From Acephala macrosclerotiorum (taxonomy: Eukaryota; Ascomycota; Leotiomycetes; Helotiales; Mollisiaceae), in the NCBI GenBank assembly GCA_014904845.1, contig MU119383.1, forward strand, positions 49,028 to 113,027: a stretch of 64,000 bases of DNA, in the 5' to 3' direction. Position numbers and translations under genes: made by a program. Under the pieces are notes generated by a model, which was given only the letters and a program-made list of their open reading frames with translations, was not told the origin of the DNA and made no database searches. This document shows, piece after piece, positions 11,886-21,927 of the stretch. How positions within the stretch are numbered: position 1 is the first letter of the stretch; the number at the start of each line of letters is the position of its first letter.

Positions 11886-14660
11886 AAAATATTTTATATT
11901 ATTTAAATATAAAATATTAATAATAATAAAATAATTAAATTTATAATTATTTTATAAAATAAATTTGAATTTTTAAATAATTTTTTATATTATAATTAAT
12001 ATATTAACAAATTCTTATTAAACTTTATATTTATTAATAATTAATTAATTTTTTCGATTTTTTCGATTTTATCGTTTTTTAATTTTTTTTTTATATTTTT
12101 ATATTTAATAAAAATTTTTTAATAATAAATTATTATAATATTAAATATATTATTAAAATTTAAAATATATTTATTATTATTTTTTTATTATATATTTTAT
12201 TAATTAATAATTTAATTTATTATAAATATAATAATTTTTTTAATAATTACAATTTATATAATAATTATTATTATTTTAAAATAATTTTTTTTTTTTATTA
12301 AATTAAAAAATTGAAATTAATTTTATTATAATTAAAATTATTATTATATTATTACATTTTTTATAAACGTATTATAATATTAATTACGAATTATAATTTA
12401 ATATAAATATTTTATATAATATTTATTAAATAAATTATATTAAATTTATTAAAATTAATCGAAAAATAATTAAAAATATTTTAATTTAATTTTCGATTAA
12501 TTAATAATAATAATTCGTAATAATATAATTATTAATTTTTATTTATTTTGAAATATATTTACATTATATTTATTATTATTATAAAATTATAATTTTTTTT
12601 TACGATTTTATTATAATAAAATAAATTTATACAATTTATAAATATAATAAAAAATATTTTATTATATTAATTTTTTAATAATTTAATTTTAAAATAATAA
12701 TTATAAAAAATTTATAATTTAATATTAAAAATATTAAAATTTTTATTAAATTTTTAAACGATTTTATTAATATATTTTATAACAATTAAAAATTATTATT
12801 TAATTAAATATTTTAATTAAAATTTATATTTTTTTAATTTTATAAATTATTTTATTAATTTATTAATTAATAAAATTATTAATTTAAAAATAATATATTA
12901 AAATATTATATATTTAAAATTCGAATTTTATAAAATTAAATATTTAAAATATTTTTATTTTAAACGAATTTTTTTTTTAAATATTATTTAAATATTATTT
13001 AAATTTAAAATAAAATATATTTTATTAAATTATTATTTCGTTTTTAATTTATTTATAATATTTTTTTTTATTCGTAATAATATTTTTAAATAATTTCATA
13101 ATTCGTTTTCATTTTTTAATATTTATATTTTTTATTTATATAAAGTTTTTTATAAATTTCGCATAAAAAAATTTTTTTATTAAACGTTTTTTTTTATTTA
13201 TTTATCGAAATTATTTTTAAAAATTTTTAATATAATATAATTTATATATTTATTAAATTTATAATATTTAATATTAAATATAATAAAAACGAATATAAAA
13301 ACGAATATAAAAACGATTAAACGTTTTTAATTAATTAATTTAATAAACGTTTTTATAAAACGTTTTTTTAATAATAATTCGTAAAAACTTCGTATAATTA
13401 TAATATAATATTAATATATTATTCGATTAATTAATTCGAAATTATAAAATATAAATATAATCGAAATAAAAAATAAAAATTAAATAATAAATATAATAAT
13501 TTAATTAATTACGTAATTAAATTTTTTGTAAAATAATATTATTTTATATAATAAATATAAATTTAAATTAATTATTTAAAAATATAAATTTTTTTATAAT
13601 TAATTTTTTTAAATTTTCGAAAAATAATTAAATATTTTATTTTTATTTTTATAAAAAAAAATAATAAATTTTTTTATAATTCGATAATATTTAATAATAT
13701 TCAATTAAAATTTTTAATATTTTTTAATTTATTATATATATATATATATTTAATAAATTTTTATTAATTCGCAATTAAAAACAATTATAAATTAATATTA
13801 ATATTATATTATTAATAAATAATTTAAACGTATATAAATTTTTTTAAATTTTAATATATACAAAAAATATAAAACGTTATAAAATTTAATATTTTATAAA
13901 TATTATTATTTTTAATTAAAATATTAATATATTTTTATTATAATTATATATTATAAATAAACTTTTTAATAAAATAAATTAAAAATATAATTTTTATAAT
14001 TATTTTAAATTATTTTAAAATTTATATAAAATTATTAAATAATAAAAAAATAATAAAAATGAATATTATTTTTTATATTTAATATTTATATAAAAAAATT
14101 AAAAAAAAAATTTATATTTTAAAAAATTTACATTTTAATTTTTAATAATTATAATATTTTTTATATATATAATTTTTATTTAAATTAATCGATTTTACGA
14201 TTAAATTTTAAATAATATTAATATTTTTATTTTTTATTTTTATTTATTATTTTAATATTTTTAATAATTAATTAAATAAAATACGATTATTAATTTATAT
14301 ATAAATTTTAATAAAAATATTAAAATTTTTATAATTTTTAATTTTATAATTTAATATATATTTAACAAATTTAATTAATATTTTAAATTATAAATTTTAA
14401 ATATTTAAATATTTAATTTTAAATTAATATTGAACTAGTACTATTAATATTAAATAAAAATAATTAATTAATAAATTAATAATATTATTAATTTATATAT
14501 TTTTCGATAAAACGATTAATAAAAAATTTATTTTTTTAATAATTTAAAATAATATATTTTTATTTTATTATTTTACGAATTAATAAATAATTTTATAAAT
14601 TCCATTCGATTTTATAAAATAGAAAGAAATTTATAAAATCAATCATTTTATAAATTCGCG

Positions 14661-14867
14661 GTTATACATCGGCACAGGCTTGCAACTAACTCGATCTAAC
14701 GCGCTCGTCTTGATGAAACCATAGTATGAGTACTTTAGAGAAACGCAAGCATACACCAGAATGCATCGCATTGGACAGAAGAATCCGCTATATATCGGAA
14801 TCTTACCGACTCATAGGCGAAGGAAGCGAAGTCGAGACCGTGATGCTGAAGCGATAAGCTGACATAA
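14661..14867. other. Island edge upstream of a decayed gene; short open frame 14726-14860
   Basis: The composition returns to normal at about 14660. An ATG at 14726 opens a ~44-codon frame (MSTLEKRKHTPECIALDRRI...) ending at TAA, in a different frame from the decayed gene that follows at 14868. It could be a first exon of that gene joined by a lost intron, but I see no convincing donor and acceptor pair. Confidence 0.3.
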
Positions 14868-15620
14868 ATGAATTCGCAGGTAATGGCAGCTGCAGAAGAA
14901 CAGATTGATAGAACCCAAGCGCCCATGGACGCCTCTATGAGAGATGCCAGTCAATCACCTGTCACAGATCCAGTGTCGGATCCAAGTGACGAACCGTCCG
15001 AAATGGAATTGGACAGCAATGGAAAAAGGCATTCCCCAGCTCGTGACGCAATTTCTGGCATCGAAATTGTAGTCGATGTCGAAAACGCAGCCGATATCGA
15101 AGGGAAGGGGAAAGAACGGGCACCATAGACGCAAACCAGCTGAGAGCAAACTCCAGAAGGATTTTATGAAGACGCGCAAATTTCAGGGACACTAGAGGAG
15201 TCGATAAGGAATCACGAGCTCGAAGAAAAAGCGCAAATGGCCCAAGCCATCGAAGGTTTGAAGAAAATGCAAAATGGGCAGCAGAGAACGGCTGCCGCTG
15301 GCGGGGCGAGTGGTGCAGGCCCCAACGCTCTAAGGAATGAGTCTGAAGAAGCTTTGTGAATTCTCACTTCAATCTACGATCAGCACCTTCAATATCTCTG
15401 GTCTTTCCCACAATTTTCAGGCGAGTGGCCATCAGTAATGGGTTTCCAAGGCCAATGCTGCAATGCCCTTCAAGCTCGATCCGAGAAACCCAGATGACTA
15501 CGATCAGGAGTCAAATTCTGTTAGTGCAAATATTCTTACCTCGAGTGCTCGGGTGCTAGAGACCTTTCATGGCTGGGACAGCAATCCTTCGTTTGTCCGC
15601 ATTTTAATACAAAGTATTTT
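14868..15620 (+). pseudogene. Decayed gene of unknown family with in-frame stops
   Basis: From ATG 14868 an acidic, Ser/Pro-rich frame runs 86 codons to TAG (15126-15128). It continues in frame after that stop through a second one, TGA at 15141-15143, with clearly protein-like composition (SGTLEESIRNHELEEKAQMA, a probable coiled coil) to TGA 15357-15359. After a possible intron (acceptor TTTCAG at 15415-15420) a second frame continues (ASGHQ, TAA at 15436-15438, then WVSKANAAMPFKLDPRNPDD and ETFHGWDSNPSFVRI) to about 15631. TAG and TAA are each one C to T change from CAG and CAA; TGA is one change from CGA or TGG. The acidic, coiled-coil character resembles retroelement Gag or a regulatory protein, but I do not recognise the family. 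It lies 200-970 bases from AT block 1, where mutational leakage is expected. Confidence 0.55.
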
Positions 15621-15631
15621 TCAAGTCAATT

Positions 15632-16412
15632 GACCCGCAGTCGCTTTATGCCCTTATTTTGCTGCATATTCAGGTCGGCGCTTGCTACCCCCTCCTACAG
15701 TGAGATACAAGAGATCCTTGGTAAGCATATCTGCCAATAGTTGCTTCCTCTTGACGACGAAGCGGGAAACTTACCGTACTTTGATCGGGTTTGTCTCCTG
15801 CGATGGTCACGTGCTATGCTTGAGCATTCAACTCAAAGGTCCATGATAGCAAGGTAAGAAACTGCAAATACGATTAGCTAAGTATTAGAAGACAATCTGT
15901 CGGCAATACTTCCCCGCTTGATTCTTTCTGCACCATCCGACTTTCCCATGTCAACATTTGCACGGATGCGATAAGCCATGTGAGATGCATGCAGCATACG
16001 TGAGTTGGATACTTTTTTGGGTCCACTTCCGATACTTTGGAAGCCATTTACTGGCGATCAGCCTCTGGGGTATCTTGGATGGGCTCATGATTGCGGGCAT
16101 GATGTCTGCTTTTGTTTATGCTTCCTATCTCGAGCCCCGGATTGTGATTGTTGCCCCTGTCAATGCCAAGTGGCTCTGTACGAAGGTAGATTGGTTCGCC
16201 CCCACCTTTGATATCCAGAACCTCCTCATCATACTCGAAAATATGATAGGATGCAGTATCAGCGATCTCGAATAATGACTTCGATAAGGATGGAGATGAA
16301 ATATACAAAAAAGAAGAGCTTCCGCTCTGCTTTGGTTCTTACATCGTCAACTTCCAGTTCACGAACTTGGGGGGTCACATCGCAAAATTCCAACGCCCGC
16401 TGAACAATCGGC
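15632..16412. other. Region with coding-like remnants, no intact gene
   Basis: Normal base composition, and short open stretches on both strands, none with a full gene structure. On the + strand about 15671-15850 reads as ALATPSYSEIQEIL and DDEAGNLPYFDRV separated by a TAG, which looks like a remnant of the decayed gene upstream. At 15958-16275 (+) and 16048-16308 (-) there are overlapping open frames on opposite strands; neither matches a family I know. The right end must hold the promoter and 5' leader of the MFS transporter that starts at 16413. Confidence 0.35.
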
Positions 16413-18625
16413 ATGTCGGATGCCTCTGAATATGATCCGGAGCAGTGGCCTCCTGGAACTGTGAAGCTCGAAGGTAAGTGGCGAATCTATGTCCAGTCAT
16501 CGTGGATGTGGAGCAGCAAAGACACGAACGCGGGACTGACCCAAACTACTTCAGATCTCTTTAGGGGAGGCGAGATTATTCTACAACCACGTCCAAGCAT
16601 CGATCCCAACGATCCATTGGCATAGTATCACCCGCCGCCACTTATTGCTATGTACTAACAGCCACAGAACTGGGCTCCATGGCGAAAATATCTCAATTTC
16701 GGTCTTGCGTGCCTGTATGTTGTGTTCGTGTTTGCGGAGTGAGTACATCTATCATCTCTGTTCCTTCGGCTGCGCGCTGACTTTCAATGTAGCATCAATG
16801 CCGTGACTCCAACCTGGGGCCCCATGAATGAACAGAACGGCTTCTCCTACGAACTTCTCAACGACAGTTATGCTGCTGGTTGTGCAGCACTGGCAATTGG
16901 CGGACCCCTCCTCATTCCATTTGCTCTGAAGTACGGACGACGCCCTGTTTATGTCTTCAGCACGATTGCGCAATTTGCCATAGCGATCTGGACTGCCAAG
17001 CTACAGACAGTCGGCGATCTCGTCGCAGTCAATACGTTGAATTGCCTCTTCGGAGCTCTCTCTGAAATCATCGTGCAGATGACCGTTGCTGACGTCTTCT
17101 TCGTCCATCAAAGAGGTCGCATGAACAGCTACTACATCTGGTTCCTAAACATTGGCGGCTCGTTGGCTCCTCTTGCAGCAGGATACATCACGACTGGGCA
17201 AGGAGTAATTAGCCCTTTCCTTTGTATCTTCTTTTCGATTTTGCGGCGGAGCGGCTACCGAACGGGTTTCATCCTCCTCGCCTCTCTTTCTGAAGAAAGT
17301 ACCTATACTAATTCGTTGTAGTGGCGATGGGTTTGGTGGTGGATGGCCATCTTCTTTGGCATCTCGTTCCTGATTTATGTGTTCATGTTTGAGGAAACGA
17401 AGTATTCGAGCAAGGTCTACCATGGCACCGATCCTCTTACCCACCCGGAGCCATTGCCCATCGACCAGAAAGATACCAAGGACGATTCTCAGGTGATGGC
17501 TTCGGATTCAGACACTGTCGAAGCTGGAGTCGCTTCAAGCGCAGAACACTACCCAACCGCGGTCGAAATCGATCACACGATTCCATTGAAGACCTATCGG
17601 CAACGACTGGCGCTCTGGTCTACGTCTCCTGGATCATTCAGCAAATTTTCCCTTCACAGCTATCAACCGCTTGTGATCTTCTTCACCATCCCGGCCGTCT
17701 TTTACATCTCGCTGGTGTATTCGATCATCAATGCTACGATCACTGTCATGGTCACAGTTCTTTCGGAGTATTTGTACGAGCCCCCTTACAACTTTAACTC
17801 TTCCCAAGTAGGCCTCATGAGTCTTCCGCCATTCATCGCTACGTCTCTTTCGTTGATTGTTGCTGGACCGTTGAGTGACTGGAGTATCTTGTATCTCGCC
17901 AAGCGAAACAATGGTAAGCTAACTTCTCTCTATTTCGCCTCTGGCCTTGCATTATTTGGAGTTGCTAACTAGTTCTCGTGTCCCTCGGCTCTTTTTTTAT
18001 TTCAGAAACCATGTACTAATTAGTCGTAGGTATCTACGAGCCCGAAATGCGTCTCTGGGTCATTGCTGCGTTCATACCATTCATACCCGCCGGACTTTGG
18101 ATATTCGGATTCGGACTGGCTAATTCGAGGCCGTGGCCGCTGCTGGCTATAGGTAAGTTCGCATTCCACCTTTCACACTGCCTAGGATAAGAGTTCTAGT
18201 ACAAATACGATATACGTGCTGATAATCTTCAGGATACGGCTTATTGTCGTTTGGGACAGCACCCATCAGCAGTATCTCCTTGACTTATCTCACAGATGCA
18301 TACACCAATGCAAGACCCCTTTATCTGTTGCTCGAAGATTTCACTAATCCGGGACAATTAGATCGTCGCCGACTCAATGGTCACAATCACAGTGACCCGA
18401 AACATCGTTGCTACAGTTTTTGTGTTTGCAATCGCCCCATGGATTGATGGAATCGGCATGAAAAATGTTTTCGTCATGCTGGGAGTCTTGATGATTGTGA
18501 TTATTTGTTCAGTGTTTATTTTTATTTATTGTGGAAAGAAACTTCGTGTCAGGACTGCGACCAGGTATCGATATTATGCTGGGAGGCAATTTGACTCAAG
18601 GACCTTTGAGGATCTGAAGGATTAG
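16413..18625 (+). CDS. MFS transporter (DHA1-like, 12 membrane helices), eight exons
   Basis: A major facilitator superfamily pump of the plasma or vacuolar membrane, by family a proton-coupled drug, polyamine or small-metabolite exporter; the substrate is unknown. Exons: 16413-16473, 16555-16619, 16668-16738, 16793-17204, 17322-17913, 18030-18152, 18233-18309 and 18362-18625. They join in phase to 554 residues, normal for the family. The N-terminus is MSDASEYDPEQWPPGTVKLE. Helix 1 starts near residue 46 (YLNFGLACLYVVFVF). Loop 2-3 carries motif A, GGPLLIPFALKYGRRP (about 103-117). A hydrophilic loop of roughly 80 residues separates the two halves. The exit is a short basic tail. Introns 2 (16620-16667) and 7 (18310-18361) begin with GC rather than GT; the other five use GT. 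Both GC introns end in AG and have good branch sites (CTAAC, CTAAT). No stop interrupts the spliced frame, so the gene looks intact. Confidence 0.88.
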
Positions 18626-18934
18626 GTGGTCACAAAGGACGAGTAAGTGTTGTTATTTGGGCAATGCTCCTTGATTTGGTCGACATATCAGACCCCATAT
18701 ACGTAAAGGAAGGTTCGATGCCTGAACTTGGCTGCAGCTGACCATCAACCAACTGCAGGAAGGTTTGAGGTGCAGCACCTTCCCCTTCAACAAATTCAAA
18801 TACCGGGTTCTCCATGAAAACTGAATTTCTCCGCGAAATATTTGAAGCATCTTCGTAGATCAGAACAACTCTCCGAGCCGCCGTGGCATCAGATCGTGCA
18901 TCCCCACCGCTGCATCCTGGACCGAATCGCGAAG

Positions 18935-19418
18935 ATGCACGATGGCGGAGCATCAGCACCCGCTGCTGACACTTCACATACAGTATCTCACACTGACCAC
19001 ACCTTCCATGATACCTCTCACGTAAGATCTCGACCACAAACCCCATCTCCGGCGTCTCTTGACTCCCAAACATACGCTCACGTGATATCAGCACAACTTC
19101 TTTCACCACACTCCGTCTCCCGAGCCTCACCACAACCATCATCACCATCATCACCACCACCATCACAACGTATCCCCGGGTCGCGGTAATGATTGGGCTG
19201 CGAATTAAGCTTCTTACCCTCCTGCAACGTATGGAACGATACAGCAAGCGACGGTTCTAGAGAGAAGACTGCCTTCGGAGAGATTAGGTGGGAGAGGAAA
19301 CTGTGACATCTAGACATTGTTAGCGTTCATATTGGGCGCTACCTTCGTTCTTGCGATTCTGGCTTTTGCATTCAATTTTCCGTTGATGGGAGCTTGTCCA
19401 TTTGGGAAATGCGTATGA
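18935..19418 (+). CDS. Small His-rich protein with one C-terminal membrane helix (predicted three exons)
   Basis: Predicted from splice logic. Exon 1 18935-19021 (MHDGGASAPAADTSHTVSHT...), intron 19022-19091 (GTAAGA...ATATCAG), exon 2 19092-19185 (HNFFHHTPSPEPHHN, then a nine-His run), intron 19186-19323 (GTAATG...TTGTTAG), exon 3 19324-19418 (AFILGATFVLAILAFAFNF, then PLMGACPFGKCV). All joins are in phase, giving 91 residues. The C-terminal hydrophobic stretch looks like a single membrane helix; the His-rich, Cys-tailed composition suggests metal contact, but I recognise no family and assign no function. The His run is coded by a CAT/CAC microsatellite (about 19133-19167), which also creates a long false open frame on the opposite strand. 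Transcript evidence would be needed to raise confidence. Confidence 0.45.
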
Positions 19419-19972
19419 GCGATGGAGGGACGAAGGAGATGCATGATGTAGGGCGTGGGAATAGCCAAGGGATCGAAAATGCTTCTCGAAAAGACTCTAG
19501 CATTGGTTTTAGAAAACGGACCTGAAAGTGGAGTTCGAGCAGTACAATATGAATGTTCCGGGTGGTTTGTTTCAAGTCCTTTGACTCTTCTGGTGCTCGG
19601 TACTTGAAGTCATGTCATGTCATGCTAGATGTACTTTCCATTACAGTATATTACTTCTGTGTGCTATCATTTCTTACATATCGCTAGATGTTTAATCATT
19701 TTGTTCTATGAGCCCACTCTCTTTTCCAAGCTTCTACTTATAGGGTCTACGGGCTAGCCGTCCGGGCTGTTTGCGCTATATCCCCTATAATTTTAGCGTT
19801 CAAAGCCTATAAATTCAGAGTGTAGTCCCTGCGCTTGCGACCTGCATTGACACACACAAACAGTGCGGTGTAGTTGCACCACCTCTCAAAGCCAATGCCT
19901 AACAAAGTATGCACACGTTTCCGAGTTTGTTAAAGACGACGACAAGCTCTGCAGCAAGCGTCATAGCTGAGA
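19419..19972. other. Intergenic region, nothing recognised
   Basis: Normal to slightly AT-rich sequence between the small His-rich gene and the MITE-like element. Only a short CATGT-type tandem stretch near 19611-19624 stands out. No open frame of interest. Confidence 0.5.
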
Positions 19973-20478
19973 TGCACCGATCTACTCGCCAAATGGTTCA
20001 TTGATTAATGAGTCAATCTATTGGCCAAAAAGGACTATTTGGTGAGTGAACTAAGAGTCTCGCCAAACTTCCTCATCTTTTTGCTTTATTTTTTTTAAAA
20101 CTTCCGTATTTTTAAGAATTTAAAGCCAGACTTGAGCAAAGTTTGGGCAAATTACTCGAGATGAACCTAGTTTTATCCATACTTTGCAATTTTAGAAGCA
20201 TAAAAAATAGTATAATAAGTGCATAGAGGGAATCGCTCCTAAACAAGCGAGCTAAGTGATTAAGGGCGCGATCGAGGGGTGACTAGGCCAAGCGAGCCTT
20301 GAGGGGCCCTTTTGAAATACTGTGGGGGCCCATAAAATGTTATGATTGGCGAATAAATTGGACTTGGTGAAGCCCTGGCTCATTTATCAAACCTAGTTCG
20401 TTGTTCAAAAAATGTCCATTATTTGGTAAAAAGGCCCAGTTCATTGTGAATGAATCATTTGACGAGTAGATCTGTACA
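19973..20478. mobile_element. MITE-like element, 506 bases, terminal inverted repeats
   Basis: The left end TGCACCGATCTACTCGCCAA (from 19973) and the reverse complement of the right end, TGTACAGATCTACTCGTCAA (ending at 20478), match at 17 of 20 positions, and the match goes on through AAATG-TTCATT for a terminal repeat of about 30 bases. The interior has no coding frame and includes GGGGCCC-containing stretches (about 20302-20332). The flanks give at most a 2-base GA duplication, so the superfamily is unclear. It is not hypermutated, unlike the AT blocks, so it may be recent, low-copy or too short for the mutation process. Confidence 0.65.
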
Positions 20479-20691
20479 GATAATATGGAAAAAGCAATCA
20501 CAATGTGCGGTAATTCCTTCTCATTAACTGATATGAACGAATAAGGGGGAATGGGTTCATGTTTTCAGAAGAAAATCATTCTAGACATCGCGCAATTTTA
20601 GAACAATGAAACTTCGTACTTTGTGCACCACTTACTTTGAACACCGGCAGCTTTTCAGGCTCTTAGCTTGTTAAATACTAAGCTCAACCCC
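20479..20691. other. Short intergenic stretch
   Basis: Slightly AT-rich spacer between the MITE-like element and the 3' end of the monooxygenase gene. It would contain that gene's 3' untranslated region and polyadenylation signals. Nothing else seen. Confidence 0.4.
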
Positions 20692-21927
20692 TTACTTCCT
20701 CTCATGCTCCCTAGCAACTAACTCCTCAAAGCTCCTCATTCCAAACAACATCTTCCCACCAAAATACGCATGCCCAATCGCCCTCCCCGCAAATGCCCTC
20801 ATCTCATCCTCATACGCTCTCAAACACTCCCTACTCACCCCTCCCACATTCTTCCCTTTCTCAATTGCCCTAAACAACGCCTCCGCACTCCTCAAAGCAG
20901 TAACAGCTCCAACTCCCGCTGTAGGACTCATTGCATGAACTGCATCGCCTATGAGCGTGACTCTTTCTTCCGTGTCCCAGACTGGAAGATCTGGTGTCGC
21001 GGAATCGATTTTCAGGAAGGATGTTTGGGGGATATCTTGATGGGTGAAGAGGGACCGGATTGAGGGATCCCAGTGTTTGGTGAGAGCGACGACTTGTTCA
21101 GTGGCGCTTTCGCGAGTTAGGGAGACGAGGTCAGAGTCTGACATGTCGAGGGCATCTTTTCGAGAGCCGACCACCCAGTAGATGTAATCGGGAGGCAACT
21201 CGGAACGATATTCATTGTCTTTGAAACGAACAGGCTCGAGAAGGAGGGTAGTGGGGACTGAATTTGTGCGGTCTTGGACGAGGGTCATTTGAGATGCGAC
21301 TTGGGGGTGGAGAGTAGAGAGGAGGGAGGGCGTGATAATCGTTTTGCCGAAGAACCAGCGACCTTCTGTGTCGATGTTCTTGTGGTCTGGGAGGAGCTGA
21401 GAGCGGACCTTGGATTTGGTACCGTCGGCGCCGACGAGGAGAGAGCCTGTGACAGAAATGCCGTCGGTGAAGTGGGCCGTGATGCCGGATGGAGTGGTGG
21501 TGTACGAAGAGAACTCTTTGGAATATGTGATGTGGTCTTCCAAATTTTTTGTAAGGACTGTGCGAAGGACAGATCGATCTGCATTCAGGGGTTGGAGACC
21601 AGCAGACATGACTGGAAGAGGGCCGGTGTAGTTGAGCTTTATTGGTTGTCCAGTGATGGCGTCAAGGATGACAGGAGGTGCTGCTCCTTCGGTGGTCGTG
21701 ATAGCCATGCTGCCTTCCAGGCGGGCATAAAGCTCGAGCGTGAGAAGTTGTTTGAGCGCATCAATGCCAGAGCCATTGATGCGGACGCGGTAGCCTTGGG
21801 CTCGAATGTTGAGACTAGAATCGCGTTCGTAGATGTGGAATGGGATTGAAGCATTCAGAAGGCCTTGCCCTAGGGCGAGGCCACTTATGCCTGCACCCAT
21901 GATGATCACTGGTGATGTGATGGGCAT
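20692..21927 (-). CDS. FAD-dependent monooxygenase (aromatic hydroxylase / epoxidase class)
   Basis: A group A flavoprotein monooxygenase, using NAD(P)H and O2 to hydroxylate or epoxidise a small, often aromatic or terpenoid substrate; the substrate cannot be told from the sequence. 411 residues, single exon, start at ATG 21927 (MPITSPVIIMGAG). The open frame extends five codons further but only to a TTG. Visible motifs: the dinucleotide-binding GAGISG (residues 11-16), the Arg of DRSVLR (about 117), the DG motif GADGTKSKVR (166-175), and the GD motif GDAVHAMSPTAGVGA (from about 327) that binds the FAD ribose. Length and motif spacing are normal for salicylate-hydroxylase-like and zeaxanthin-epoxidase-like fungal enzymes. 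There is no signal peptide, so it is probably cytosolic. A TATATGCC-type AT stretch lies about 120 bases upstream (near 22050). The only neighbour of possible metabolic relevance is the MFS transporter, more than 2 kb away. Confidence 0.88.
   Translation of the reverse strand: MPITSPVIIMGAGISGLALGQGLLNASIPFHIYERDSSLNIRAQGYRVRINGSGIDALKQLLTLELYARLEGSMAITTTEGAAPPVILDAITGQPIKLNYTGPLPVMSAGLQPLNADRSVLRTVLTKNLEDHITYSKEFSSYTTTPSGITAHFTDGISVTGSLLVGADGTKSKVRSQLLPDHKNIDTEGRWFFGKTIITPSLLSTLHPQVASQMTLVQDRTNSVPTTLLLEPVRFKDNEYRSELPPDYIYWVVGSRKDALDMSDSDLVSLTRESATEQVVALTKHWDPSIRSLFTHQDIPQTSFLKIDSATPDLPVWDTEERVTLIGDAVHAMSPTAGVGAVTALRSAEALFRAIEKGKNVGGVSRECLRAYEDEMRAFAGRAIGHAYFGGKMLFGMRSFEELVAREHERK

Larger units (their letters stand above)
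7155..14660. repeat. AT-rich block 1: hypermutated (RIP-type) repeat DNA
   Basis: About 7.5 kb almost wholly of A and T with no credible reading frame on either strand. Nearly all surviving C and G are in CpG. In a hand count of bases 8221-8520, 13 of 15 C residues on the + strand are followed by G. The block holds a long inverted repeat (about 7700-9050), a copy of a repeat also present at 61.4-63.5 kb, and a shorter family also found at 28.1 and 57.5 kb. Both edges are abrupt (near 7155 and 14660). It is best read as old transposon insertions mutated by a RIP-like process; I cannot identify the original elements. Confidence 0.85.

Noticed and set aside
16048..16308. Open frames on both strands upstream of the MFS gene
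   Set aside because: Neither strand gives a family resemblance or a gene structure, and I could not decide the strand. It is left as undetermined remnant sequence.
18630..19247. 205-codon open frame on the minus strand with Met/Val-rich repeats
   Set aside because: It is the antisense of the CAT/CAC microsatellite and of the predicted His-rich gene. Composition and lack of motifs argue against a real protein.
20770..21849. Long plus-strand open frames (97 and 191 codons) across the monooxygenase
   Set aside because: They are shadows of the minus-strand FAD monooxygenase, which has all family motifs.
16413..21927. Secondary-metabolite gene cluster (MFS transporter plus FAD monooxygenase)
   Set aside because: The two genes are separated by more than 2 kb with an unrelated small gene and a MITE-like element, and no polyketide, peptide or terpene synthase or pathway regulator is in the window.
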